Source of the DNA: Pisaster brevispinus
Lineage: Eukaryota; Echinodermata; Asteroidea; Forcipulatida; Asteriidae
DNA: 64,000 nt
NCBI GenBank assembly: GCA_023634235.1
Contig: JAMKCF010000004.1
Span: 24,312,527-24,376,526, forward strand
Direction of reading: 5' to 3'
In this document: piece by piece, positions 34,866 through 46,897 of the stretch
Layout: each line of letters begins with the position of its first letter
How positions within the stretch are numbered: the stretch's first letter is position 1
Notes under the pieces: generated by a model
What the model saw: the letters and a program-made list of their open reading frames with translations, nothing else
The model's database searches: none
What the model was told of the DNA's origin: nothing
Translations under genes and position numbers: made by a program

Positions 34866-36613
34866 CTTCCAGGAGGCTGGCCTCGCCTACAAAATCTTGA
34901 TCTTAACGAAACTCACGGTAGAGAGAGCCCTTGAGACGGGCTTTCCAATGGTGTAAAATTTATGAAGATTCAGTATTCTTCTGAGGCTGATTTGACCGTC
35001 CTTACTTTGTCTTTGTTTCTTTGACAGCTCTGTGTACAAAAATCCCATTGGGGATGCTTTTGAGGAGCGTTCTGAGTACCCCCACCTCCTGGTCATTTCC
35101 GCTATGAAGCTTGCCCTCAGGGTCGGTAAAAGTTTAACTTTCGGATGCAGCGATATCCAAGGCAGACTCAGGTACAAATTTTGTCTCTCTAGCATTTCTA
35201 GTTCATGAGTTATTCCCAACCTTAGCTGAGAAATTATTCCGGACCTTTTTGTGCCGGCTTTTTCTGACTGGCGATGACGTAGGCATGTAATACAGTGGAG
35301 TTTCGGGCAGCCCTACTTCCAGGAGGCTGGCCTCGCCTACAAAATCTTGATCTTAACGAAACTCACGGTAAAGGGAGCCCTTGTGAAGGGCTTTCCAATG
35401 GTGTAAAACCTGTGAAGATTCAGTATTATTCTGAGGCTGATTTGACCGTCCTTACTTTGTCTTTGTTTCTTTGACAGCTCTGTTTACAAAAATCACATTG
35501 GGGATGCTTTTGAGGAGCGTTCTGAGTAGCCCCTCCTCCTGATCATTTCCGCTATGAAGCTTGCCCTCCGGGTCGCTAAAAGTTTGATTTTCGGATGCAG
35601 GGATATCCAAGGCAGACTCAGGTAAAAATTTTGTCTCTCTAGCATTTCTAGTTCATGAGTTATTCCCAACCTTAGCTGAGAAATTATTCCGGACCTTTTT
35701 GTGCCGGCTTTTTCTGACTGGCGATGACGTAGGCATGTAATACAGTGGAGTTTCGGGCAGCCCTTCTTCCAGGAGGCTGGCCTCGCCTACAAAATCCTGA
35801 TCTTAACGAAACTCACGGTAGAGAGAGCCATTGAGACGGGCTTTCCAATGGTGTAAAACTTGTGAAGATTCAGTATTATTCTGAGGCTGATTTGACCGTC
35901 CTACTTTGTCTTTGTTTCTTTGACAGCTCTGTGTACAAAAATCCCATTGGGGATGCTTTTGAGGAGCGTTCTGAGTAGCCCCACCTCCCGGTCATTTCCG
36001 CTATGAAGCTTGCCCTCCGGGTCGCTAAAAGTTTGATTTTAACATACAGGGATATCCAAGGCATACTCGGGTACAAGTTTTGTCTCTCTAGCATTTCTAG
36101 TTCATGAGTTATTCCCAACCTTAGCTGAGAAATTATTCCGGACCTTTTTGTGCCTGCTTTTTCTGACTGGCGATGACGTAGGCATGTAATACAGTGGAGT
36201 TTCGGGCAGCCCTACTTCCAGGAGACTATCCTCGCCTACAAAATCCTGATCTTAACGAAACTCATGGTAGAGAGAGCCCTTGAGATGGGCTTTCCAATGG
36301 TGTAAAACTTATGAAGATTCAGTATTATTGTGAGGCTGATTTGACCGTCCTTACTTTGTCTTTGTTTCTTTGACAGCTCTGTGTACAAAAATCCCATTGG
36401 GGATGCTTTTGAGGAGCGTTCTGAGTAGCCCCACCTCCTGGTCATTTCCGCTATGAAGTTTGCCCTCCGGGTCGCTAAAAGTTTGATTTTCGGATGCAGG
36501 GATATCCAAGGCATACTCTGGTACAAGTTTTGTCTCTCTAGCATTTCTAGTTCATGAGTTATTCCCAACCTTAGCTGAGAAATTATTCCGGACCTTTTTG
36601 TGCCGGCTTTTTC

Positions 36614-36615
36614 TA
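36614..36615 (+). other. Junction of 49-bp deletion (second copy)
   Basis: Identical junction to that at 34864/34865, exactly 1,750 bp downstream. This indicates one deletion followed by duplication rather than two events. Confidence 0.95.
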
Positions 36616-37536
36616 CTTCCAGGAGGCTGGCCTCGCCTACAAAATCTTGATCTTAACGAAACTCACGGTAGAGAGAGCCCTTGAGACGGGCTTTCCAATG
36701 GTGTAAAATTTATGAAGATTCAGTATTCTTCTGAGGCTGATTTGACCGTCCTTACTTTGTCTTTGTTTCTTTGACAGCTCTGTGTACAAAAATCCCATTG
36801 GGGATGCTTTTGAGGAGCGTTCTGAGTACCCCCACCTCCTGGTCATTTCCGCTATGAAGCTTGCCCTCAGGGTCGGTAAAAGTTTAACTTTCGGATGCAG
36901 CGATATCCAAGGCAGACTCAGGTACAAATTTTGTCTCTCTAGCATTTCTAGTTCATGAGTTATTCCCAACCTTAGCTGAGAAATTATTCCGGACCTTTTT
37001 GTGCCGGCTTTTTCTGACTGGCGATGACGTAGGCATGTAATACAGTGGAGTTTCGGGCAGCCCTACTTCCAGGAGGCTGGCCTCGCCTACAAAATCTTGA
37101 TCTTAACGAAACTCACGGTAAAGAGAGCCCTTGTGACGGGCTTTCCAATGGTGTAAAACCTGTGAAGATTCAGTATTATTCTGAGGCTGATTTGACCGTC
37201 CTTACTTTGTCTTTGTTTCTTTGACAGCTCTGTGTACAAAAATCCCATTGGGGATGCTTTTGAGGAGCGTTCTGAGTAGCCCCACCTCCTGGTCATTTCC
37301 GCTATGAAGCTTGCCCTCCGGGTCGCTAAAAGTTTGATTTTCGGATGCAGGGATATCCAAGGCAGACTCAGGTACAAATTTTGTCTCTCTAGCATTTATA
37401 GTTCATGAGTTATTCCCAACCTTAGCTAAGAAATTATTCCGGACCTTTTTGTGCCGGCTTTTTCTGACTGGCGATGACGTAGGCATGTAATACAGTGGAG
37501 TTTCGGGCAGCCCTACTTCCAGGAGGCTAGCCTCGC

Positions 37537-40500
37537 CTACAAAATCCAGATCTTAACAAAACTCACGGTAGAGAGAGCCCTTGAGACGGGCTTTCCAATG
37601 GTGTAAAACTTGTTAAGATTCAGTATTATTCTGAGGCTGATTTGACCGTCCTTACTTTGTCTTTGTTTCTTTGACAGCTCTGTGTACAAAAATCCCATTG
37701 TGGATGCTTTTGAGGAGCGTTCTGAGTAGCCCCACCTCCTGGTCATTTCCGCTATGAAGCTTGCCCTCCGGGTCGCTAAAAGTTTAATTTTCGGATGCAG
37801 GGATATCCAAGGCAGACTCAGGTACAAATTTTGTCTCTCTAGCATTTCTAGTTCATGAGTTATTCCCAACCTTAGCTGAGAAATTATTCCGGACCTTTTT
37901 GTGCCGGCTTTTTCTGACTGGCGATGACGTAGGCATGTAATACAGTGGAGTTTCGGGCAGCCCTACTTCCAGGAGGCTGGCCTCGCCTACAAAATCCTGA
38001 TCTTAACGAAACTCACGGTAGAGAGAGCCCCTGAGACGGGCTTTCCAATGGTGTAAAACTTGTGAAGATTCAGTATTATTCTGAGGCTAATTTGACCGTC
38101 CTTACTTTGTCTTTTTTTCTTTGACAGCTCTGTGTACAAAAATCCCATTGGGGATGCTTTTGAGGAGCGTTCTGAGTAGCCCCACCTCCTGGTCATTTCC
38201 GCTATGAAGCTTGCCCTCCGGGTCGCTAAAAGTTTGATTTTCGGATGCAGGGATATCCAAGGCAGACTCAGGTACAAATTTTGTCTCTCTAGCATTTATA
38301 GTTCATGAGTTATTCCCAACCTTAGCTAAGAAATTATTCCGGACCTTTTTGTGCCGGCTTTTTCTGACTGGCGATGACGTAGGCATGTAATACAGTGGAG
38401 TTTCGGGCAGCCCTACTTCCAGGAGGCTGGCCTCGCCTACAAAATCCTGATCTTAACGAAACTCACGGTAGAGAGAGCCCTTGAGACGGGCTTTCCAATG
38501 GTGTAAAACTTGTGAAGATTCAGTATTATTCTGCGGCTGATTTGACCGTCCTTACTTTGTCTTTGTTTCTTTGACAGCTCTGTGTACAAAAATCCCATTG
38601 GGGATGCTTTTGAGGAGCGTTCTGAGTAGCCCCACCTCCTGGTCATTTCCGCTATGAAGCTTGCCCTCCGGGTCGCTGAAAGTTTGATTTTCGGATGCAG
38701 GGATATCCAAGGCAGACTCAGGTACAAATTTTGTCTCTCTAGCATTTCTAGTTCATGAGTTATTTCCAACCTTAGCTGAGAAATTATTCCGGACCTTTTT
38801 GTGCCGGCTTTTTCTGACTGGCGATGACGTAGTAATGTAATACAGTGGAGTTTCGGGCAGCCCTACTTCCAGGAGGCTGGCCTCGCCTACAAAATCCAGA
38901 TCTTAACAAAACTCACGGTAGAGAGAGCCCTTGAGATGGGCTTTCCAATGGTGTAAAACTTGTTAAGATTCAGTATTATTCTGAGGCTGATTTGACCGTC
39001 CTTACTTTGTCTTTGTTTCTTTGACAGCTCTGTGTACAAAAATCCCATTGTGGATGCTTTTGAGGAGCGTTCTGAGTAGCCCCACCTCCTGGTCATTTCC
39101 GCTATGAAGCTTGCCCTCCGGGTCGCTAAAAGTTTAATTTTCGGATGCAGGGATATTCAAGGCAGACTCAGGTACAATTTTGTCTCTCTAGCATTTCTAG
39201 TTCATGAGTTATTCCCAACCTTAGCTGAGAAATTATTCCGGACCTTTTTGTGCCGGCTTTTTCTGACTGGCGATGACGTAGGCATGTAATACAGTGGAGT
39301 TTCGGGCAGCCCTACTTCCAGGAGGCTGGCCTCGCCTACAAAATCATGATCTTAACGAAACTCACGGTAGAGAGAGCCCTTGAGACGGGCTTTCCAATGG
39401 TGTAAAACTTGTGAAGATTCAGTATTATTCTGAGGCTAATTTGACCGTCCTTACTTTGTCTTTGTTTCTTTGACAGCTCTGTGTACAAAAATCCCATTGG
39501 GGATGCTTTTGAGGAGCGTTCTGAGTAGCCCCACCTCCTGGTCATTTCCGCTATGAAGCTTGCCCTCCGGGTCGCTAAAAGTTTGATTTTCGGATGCAGG
39601 GATATCCAAGGCAGACTCAGGTACAAATTTTGTCTCTCTAGCATTTCTAGTTCATGAGTTATTCCCAACCTTAGCTAAGAAATTATTCCGGACCTTTTTG
39701 TGCCGGCTTTTTCTGACTGGCGATGACGTAGGCATGTAATACAGTGGAGTTTCGGGCAGCCCTACTTCCAGGAGGCTGGCCTCGCCTACAAAATCCTGAT
39801 CTTAACGAAACTCACGGTAGAGAGAGCCCTTGAGACGGGCTTTCCAATGGTGTAAAACTTGTGAAGATTCAGTATTATTCTGAGGCTGATTTGACCGTCC
39901 TTACTTTGTCTTTGTTTCTTTGACAGCTCTGTGTACAAAAATCCCATTGGGGATGCTTTTGAGGAGCGTTCTGAGTAGCCCCACCTCCTGGTCATTTCCG
40001 CTATGAAGCTTGCCCTCCGGGTCGCTAAAAGTTTGATTTTCGGATGCAGGGATATCCAAGGCAGACTCAGGTACAAATTTTGTCTCTCTAGCATTTCTAG
40101 TTCATGAGTTATTTCCAACCTTAGCTGAGAAATTATTCCGGACCTTTTTGTGCCGGCTTTTTCTGACTGGCGATGACGTAGTAATGTAATACAGTGGAGT
40201 TTCGGGCAGCCCTACTTCCAGGAAGCTGGCCTCGCCTACAAAATCCAGATCTTAACAAAACTCACGGTAGAGAGAGCCCTTGAGACGGGCTTTCCAATGG
40301 TGTAAAACTTGTTAAGATTCAGTATTATTCTGAGGCTGATTTGACCGTCCTTACTTTGTCTTTGTTTCTTTGACAGCTCTGTGTACAAAAATCCCATTGG
40401 GGATGCTTTTGAGGAGCGTTCTGAGTAGCCCCACCTCCTGGTCATTTCCGCTATGAAGCTTGCCCTCCGGGTCGCTAAAAGTTTAATTTTCGGATGCAGG

Positions 40501-43385
40501 GATATCCAAGGCAGACTCAGGTACAATTTTTGTCTCTCTAGCATTTCTAGTTCATGAGTTATTCCCAACCTTAGCTAAGAAATTATTCCGGACCTTTTTG
40601 TGCCGGCTTTTTCTGACTGGCGATGACGTAGGCATGTAATACAGTGGAGTTTCGGGCAGCCCTACTTCCAGGAGGCTGGCCTCGCCTACAAAATCTTGAT
40701 CTTAACGAAACTCACGGTAGAGAGAGCCCTTGAGACGGGCTTTCCAATGGTGTAAAACTTGTGAAGATTCAGTATTATTCTGAGGCTAATTTGACCGTCC
40801 TTACTTTGTCTTTGTTTCTTTGACAGCTCTGTGTACAAAAATCCCTTTGGGGATGCTTTTGAGGAGCGTTCTGAGTAGCCCCACCTCCTGGTCATTTCCG
40901 CTATGAAGCTTGCCCTCCGGGTCGCTAAAAGTTTGATTTTCGGATGCAGGGATATCCAAGGCAGACTCAGGTACAAATTTTGTCACTCTAGCATTTCTAG
41001 TTCATGAGTTATTCCCAACCTTAGCTAAGAAATTATTCCGGACCTTTTTGTGCCGGCTTTTTCTGACTGGCGATGACGTAGGCATGTAATACAGTGGAGT
41101 TTCGGGCAGCCCTACTTCCAGGAGGCTGGCCTCGCCTACAAAATCATGATCTTAACGAAACTCACGGTAGAGAGAGCCCTTGAGACGGGCTTTCCAATGG
41201 TGTAAAACTTGTGAAGATTCAGTATTCTTCTGAGGCTGATTTGACCGTCCTTACTTTGTCTTTGTTTCTTTGACAGCTCTGTGTACATAAATCCCATTGG
41301 GGATGCTTTTGAGGAGCGTTCTGAGTAGCCCCACCTCCTGGTCATTTCCGCTATGAAGCTTGTCCTCCGGGTCGCTAAAAGTTTGATTTTCGGATGCAGG
41401 GATATCCAAGGCAGACTCAGGTACAAATTTTGTCTCTCTAGCATTTCTAGTTCATGAGTTATTCCCAACCTTAGCTGAGAAATTATTCCGGACCTTTTTG
41501 TGCCGGCTTTTTCTGACTGGCGATGACGTAGGCATGTAATACAGTGGAGTTTCGGGCAGCCCTACTTCCAGGAGGCTAGCCTCGCCTACAAAATCCAGAT
41601 CTTAACAAAACTCACGGTAGAGAGAGCCTTTGAGACGGGCTTTCCAATGGTGTAAAACTTGTTAAGATTCAGTATTATTCTGAGGCTGATTTGACCGTCC
41701 TTACTTTGTCTTTGTTTCTTTGACAGCTCTGTGTACAAACATCCCATTGTGGATGCTTTTGAGGAGCGTTCTGAGTAGCCCCACCTCCTGGTCATTTCCG
41801 CTATGAAGCTTGCCCTCCGGGTCGCTAAAAGTTTAATTTTCGGATGCAGGGATATCCAAGGCAGACTCAGGTACAAATTTTGTCTCTCTAGCATTTATAG
41901 TTCATGAGTTATTCCCAACCTTAGCTAAGAAATTATTTCGGACCTTTTTGTGCCGGCTTTTTCTGACTGGCGATGACGTAGGCATGTAATACAGTGGAGT
42001 TTCGGGCTGCCCTACTTCCAGGAGGCTGGCCTCGCCTACAAAATCCTGATCTTAACGAAACTCACGGTAGAGAGAGCCCTTGAGACGGGCTTTCCAATGG
42101 TGTAAAACTTGTGAAGATTCAGTATTATTCTGAGGCTGATTTGACCGTCCTTACTTTGTCTTTGTTTCTTTGACAGCTCTGTGTACAAAAATCCCATTGG
42201 GGATGCTTTTGAGGAGCGTTCTGAGTAGCCCCACCTCCTGGTCATTTCCGCTATGAAGCTTGCCCTCCGGGTCGCTAAAAGTTTGATTTTCGGATGCAGG
42301 GATATCCAAGGCAGACTCAGGTACACATTTTGTCTCTCTAGCATTTCTAGTTCATGAGTTATTCCCAACCTTAGCTAAGAAATTATTCCGGACCTTTTTG
42401 TGCCGGCTTTTTCTGACTGGCGATGACGTAGGCATGTAATACAGTGGAGTTTCGGGCAGCCCTACTTCCAGGAGGCTGGCCTCGCCTACAAAATCTTGAT
42501 CTTAACGAAACTCACGGTAGAGAGAGCCCTTGAGACGGGCTTTCCAATGGTGTAAAACTTGTGAAGATTCAGTATTATTCTGAGGCTAATTTGACCGTCC
42601 TTACTTTGTCTTTGTTTCTTTGACAGCTCTGTGTACAAAAATCCCATTGGGGATGCTTTTGAGGAGCGTTCTGAGTAGCCCCACCTCCTGGTCATTTCCG
42701 CTATGAAGCTTGCCATCCGGGTCGCTAAAAGTTTGATTTTCGGATGCAGGGATATCCAAGGCAGACTCAGGTACAAATTTTGTCTCTCTAGCATTTCTAG
42801 TTCATGAGTTATTCCCAACCTTAGCTGAGAAATTATTCCGGACCTTTTTGTACCGGCTTTTTCTGACTGGCGATGACGTAGGCATGTAATACAGTGGAGT
42901 TTCGGGCAGCCCTACTTCCAGGAGGCTGGCCTCGCCTACAAAATCCTGATCTTAACGAAACTCACGGTAGAGAGAGCCCTTGTGACGGGCTTTCCAATGG
43001 TGTAAAACTTGTGAAGATTCAGTATTATTCTGATACTGATTTGACCGTCCTTACTTTGTCTTTGTTTCTTTGACAGCTCTGTGTACAAAAATCCCATTGG
43101 GGATGCTTTTGAGGAGCGTTCTGAGTAGCCCCACCTCCTGGTCATTTCCGCTATGAAGCTTGCCCTCCGGGTCGCTAAAAGTTTGATTTTCGGATGCAGG
43201 GATATCCAAGGCAGACTCAGGTACAATTTTTGTCTCTCTAGCATTTCTAGTTCATGAGTTATTCCCAGCCTTAGCTGAGAAATTATTCCGGACCTTTTTG
43301 TGCCGGCTTTTTCTGACTGGCGATGGCGTAGGCATGTAATACAATGGAGTTTCGGGCAGCCCTACTTCCAGGAAGCTGGCCTCGC
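37537..43385 (+). repeat. Satellite block 10: 1,350-bp trimer higher-order repeat
   Basis: Units 37537, 38887, 40236 and 41586 share aaatccagatc, aacaaaac, cttgttaag and tttaatttt at spacings of 1,350, 1,349 and 1,350 bp. Three of them also have attgtggatg. The following unit (37987, 39336, 40686) has ggctaatttg and gctaagaaat. The third unit is less constant: 38437 and 39786 share atttccaacc and gtagtaatg, but 41136 does not. The fourth round is disturbed, with ggctaatttg appearing in 42486 instead of 42036. Unit 42936 (cttgtgacgg, ctgatactg, cccagcc, gatggcgtag) is a one-off before block 11. This trimer shares its period with block 4 but not its markers. Confidence 0.85.
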
Positions 43386-46300
43386 CTACAAAATCCTGAT
43401 CTTAACGAAACTCACGGTAGAGAGAGCCCTTGAGACGGGCTTTCCAATGGTGTAAAACGTGTGAAGATTCAGTATTATTCTGAGGCTGATTTGACCGTCC
43501 TTACTTTGTCTTTGTTTCTTTGACAGCTCTGTGTACAAAAATCCCATTGGGGATGCTTTTGAGGAGCGTTCTGAGTAGCCCCACCTCCTGGTCATTTCCG
43601 CTATGAAGCTTGCCCTCCGGGTCGCTAAAAGTTAAATTTTCGGATGCAGGGATATCCAAGGCAGACTCAGGTACAATTTTTGTCTCTCTAGCATTTCTAG
43701 TTCATGAGTTATTCCCAACCTTAGCTGAGAAATTATTCCGGACCTTTTTGTTCCGGCTTTTTCTGACTGGCGATGACGTAGGCATGTAATACAGTGGAGT
43801 TTCGGGCAGCCCTACTTCCAGGAGGCTGGCCTCGCCTACAAAATCTTGATCTTAACAAAACTCACGGTAGAGAGAGCCCTTGAGACGGGCTTTCCAATGG
43901 TGTCAAACATGTGAAGAATCAGTATTATTCTGAGGCTGATTTGACCGTCCTTACTTTGTCTTTGTTTCTTTGACAGCTCTGTGTACAAAAATCCCATTGG
44001 GGATGCTTTTGAGGAGCGTTCTGAGTAGCCCCACCTCCTGGTCATTTCCGCTATGAAGCTTGCCCTCCGGGTCGCTAAAAGTTCAATTTTCGGATGCAAG
44101 GATAGTCAAGGCAGACTCGGGTACAAATTTTGTCTCTCTAGCATTTCTAGTTCATGAGTTATTTCCAACCTTAGCTGAGAAATTATTCCGGACCTTTTTG
44201 TGCCGGCTTTTTCTGACTGGCGATGACGTAGGCATGTAATACAGTGGAGTTTCGGGCAGCCCTACTTCCAGGAGGCTGGCCTCGCCTACAAAATCCTGAT
44301 CTTAACGAAACTCACGGTAGAGAGAGCCCTTGAGACGGGCTTTCCAATGGTGTAAAACTTGTGAAGAATCAGTATTATTCTGAGGCTGATTTGACCGTCC
44401 TTACTTTGTCTTTGTTTCTTTGACAGCTCTGTGTACAAAAATCCCATTGGGGATGCTTTTGATGAGCGTTCTGAGTAGCCCCACCTCCTGGTCATTTCCG
44501 CTATGAAGCTTGCCCTCCGGGTCGCTAAAAATTTAATTTTCGGATGCAGGGATATCCAAGGCAGACTCAGGTACAAATTTTGTCTCTCTAGCATTTCTAG
44601 TTCATGAGTTATTCCCAACCTTAGCTGAGAAATTATTCCGGACCTTTTTTTGTGCCGGCTTTTTCTGACTGGCGATGACGTATGCATGTAATACTGTGGA
44701 GTTTCGGGCAGCCCTACTTCCAGGAGGCTGGCCTCGCCTACAAAATCCTGATCTTAACGAAACTCACGGTAGAGAGAGCCCTTGAGACGGGCATTCCAAT
44801 GGTGTAAAACTTGTGAAGATTCAGTATTATTCTGAGGCTGATTTGACCGTCCTTACTTTGTCTTTGTTTCCTTGACAGCTCTGTGTACACCTCCTGGTCA
44901 TTTCCGCTATGAAGCTTGCCCTCCGGGTCGCTAAAAGTTTGATTTTCGGATGCAGGGATATCCAAGGCAGACTCAGGTACAAATTTTGTCTCTCTAGCAT
45001 TTCTAGTTCATGAGTTATTCCCAACCTTAGCTGAGAAATTATTCCGGACCTTTTTGTGCCGGCTTTTTCTGACTGGCGATGACGTAGGCATGTAATACTG
45101 TGGAGTTTCGGGCAGCCCTACTTCCAGGAGGCTGGCCTCGCCTACAAAATCCTGATCTTAACGAAACTCACGGTAGAGAGAGCCCTTGAGACGGGCTTTC
45201 CAATGGTGTAAAACGTGTGAAGATTCAGTATTATTCTGAGGCTGATTTGACCGTCCTTACTTTGTCTTTGTTTCTTTGACAGCTCTGTGTACAAAAATCC
45301 CATTGGGGATGCTTTTGAGGAGCGTTCTGAGTAGCCCCACCTCCTGGTCATTTCCGCTATGAAGCTTGCCCTCCGGGTCGCTAAAAGTTAAATTTTCGGA
45401 TGCAGGGATATCCAAGGCAGACTCAGGTACAATTTTTGTCTCTCTAGCATTTCTAGTTCATGAGTTATTCCCAACCTTAGCTGAGAAATTATTCCGGACC
45501 TTTTTGTTCCGGCTTTTTCTGACTGGCGATGACGTAGGCATGTAATACAGTGGAGTTTCGGGCAGCCCTACTTCCAGGAGGCTGGCCTCGCCTACAAAAT
45601 CTTGATCTTAACAAAACTCACGGTAGAGAGAGCCCTTGAGACGGGCTTTCCAATGGTGTCAAACATGTGAAGAATCAGTATTATTCTGAGGCTGATTTGA
45701 CCGTCCTTACTTTGTCTTTGTTTCTTTGACAGCTCTGTGTACAAAAATCCCATTGGGGATGCTTTTGAGGAGCGTTCTGAGTAGCCCCACCTCCTGGTCA
45801 TTTCCGCTATGAAGCTTGCCCTCCGGGTCGCTAAAAGTTCAATTTTCGGATGCAAGGATAGTCAAGGCAGACTCGGGTACAAATTTTGTCTCTCTAGCAT
45901 TTCTAGTTCATGAGTTATTTCCAACCTTAGCTGAGAAATTATTCCGGACCTTTTTGTGCCGGCTTTTTCTGACTGGCGATGACGTAGGCATGTAATACAG
46001 TGGAGTTTCGGGCAGCCCTACTTCCAGGAGGCTGGCCTCGCCTACAAAATCCTGATCTTAACGAAACTCACGGTAGAGAGAGCCCTTGAGACGGGCTTTC
46101 CAATGGTGTAAAACTTGTGAAGAATCAGTATTATTCTGAGGCTGATTTGACCGTCCTTACTTTGTCTTTGTTTCTTTGACAGCTCTGTGTACAAAAATCC
46201 CATTGGGGATGCTTTTGATGAGCGTTCTGAGTAGCCCCACCTCCTGGTCATTTCCGCTATGAAGCTTGCCCTCCGGGTCGCTAAAAATTTAATTTTCGGA

Positions 46301-46897
46301 TGCAGGGATATCCAAGGCAGACTCAGGTACAAATTTTGTCTCTCTAGCATTTCTAGTTCATGAGTTATTCCCAACCTTAGCTGAGAAATTATTCCGGACC
46401 TTTTTTTGTGCCGGCTTTTTCTGACTGGCGATGACGTATGCATGTAATACTGTGGAGTTTCGGGCAGCCCTACTTCCAGGAGGCTGGCCTCGCCTACAAA
46501 ATCCTGATCTTAACGAAACTCACGGTAGAGAGAGCCCTTGAGACGGGCATTCCAATGGTGTAAAACTTGTGAAGATTCAGTATTATTCTGAGGCTGATTT
46601 GACCGTCCTTACTTTGTCTTTGTTTCCTTGACAGCTCTGTGTACACCTCCTGGTCATTTCCGCTATGAAGCTTGCCCTCCGGGTCGCTAAAAGTTTGATT
46701 TTCGGATGCAGGGATATCCAAGGCAGACTCAGGTACAAATTTTGTCTCTCTAGCATTTCTAGTTCATGAGTTATTCCCAACCTTAGCTGAGAAATTATTC
46801 CGGACCTTTTTGTGCCGGCTTTTTCTGACTGGCGATGACGTAGGCATGTAATACTGTGGAGTTTCGGGCAGCCCTACTTCCAGGAGGCTGGCCTCGC
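43386..46897 (+). repeat. Satellite block 11: 1,756-bp tetramer duplicated without visible change
   Basis: Units 43386, 43836, 44286 and 44738 (450, 450, 452 and 404 bp) are followed by 45142, 45592, 46042 and 46494 with the same lengths. All private markers recur: aaacgtgtg and gttaaatttt; gtcaaacatg, gttcaatttt and gcaaggatagtc; gatgagcg, the T7 run in cctttttttgtg and gtatgcatg; gggcattcc and tttccttgacag. I found no difference between the copies by eye. This is the most recent-looking duplication in the window, or an assembly duplication. Confidence 0.92.
44888..44889 (+). other. Junction of 46-bp deletion (copy 1 of 5)
   Basis: ctctgtgtac joins acctcctgg, so consensus offsets 152-197 are absent, with a two-base ca microhomology. 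The same junction occurs at 46644, 47950, 49256 and 51012. The loss is not a multiple of three and breaks the minus-strand frame. It always sits in a 404-bp unit directly after a 452-bp unit with the extended T run. Confidence 0.95.

Larger units (their letters stand above)
34036..37536 (+). repeat. Satellite block 9: 1,750-bp repeat including a 401-bp unit
   Basis: Anchors are at 34036, 34486, 34887, 35337, 35787, 36236, 36637 and 37087. The stretch from about 34381 (tgcctgcttt, ggagactatcc) to about 35480 recurs at about 36131-37230, offset 1,750 bp, with around four differences. Units 34486 and 36236 are 401 bp because offsets 380-428 are missing. Units 34887 and 36637 share attcttctg, agtaccccc, ctcagggtcgg and gcagcgata. 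35337 and 37087 diverge after the acceptor-like tract. 35787 carries a V-type ttttaacata, linking this block to block 6. Confidence 0.87.
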
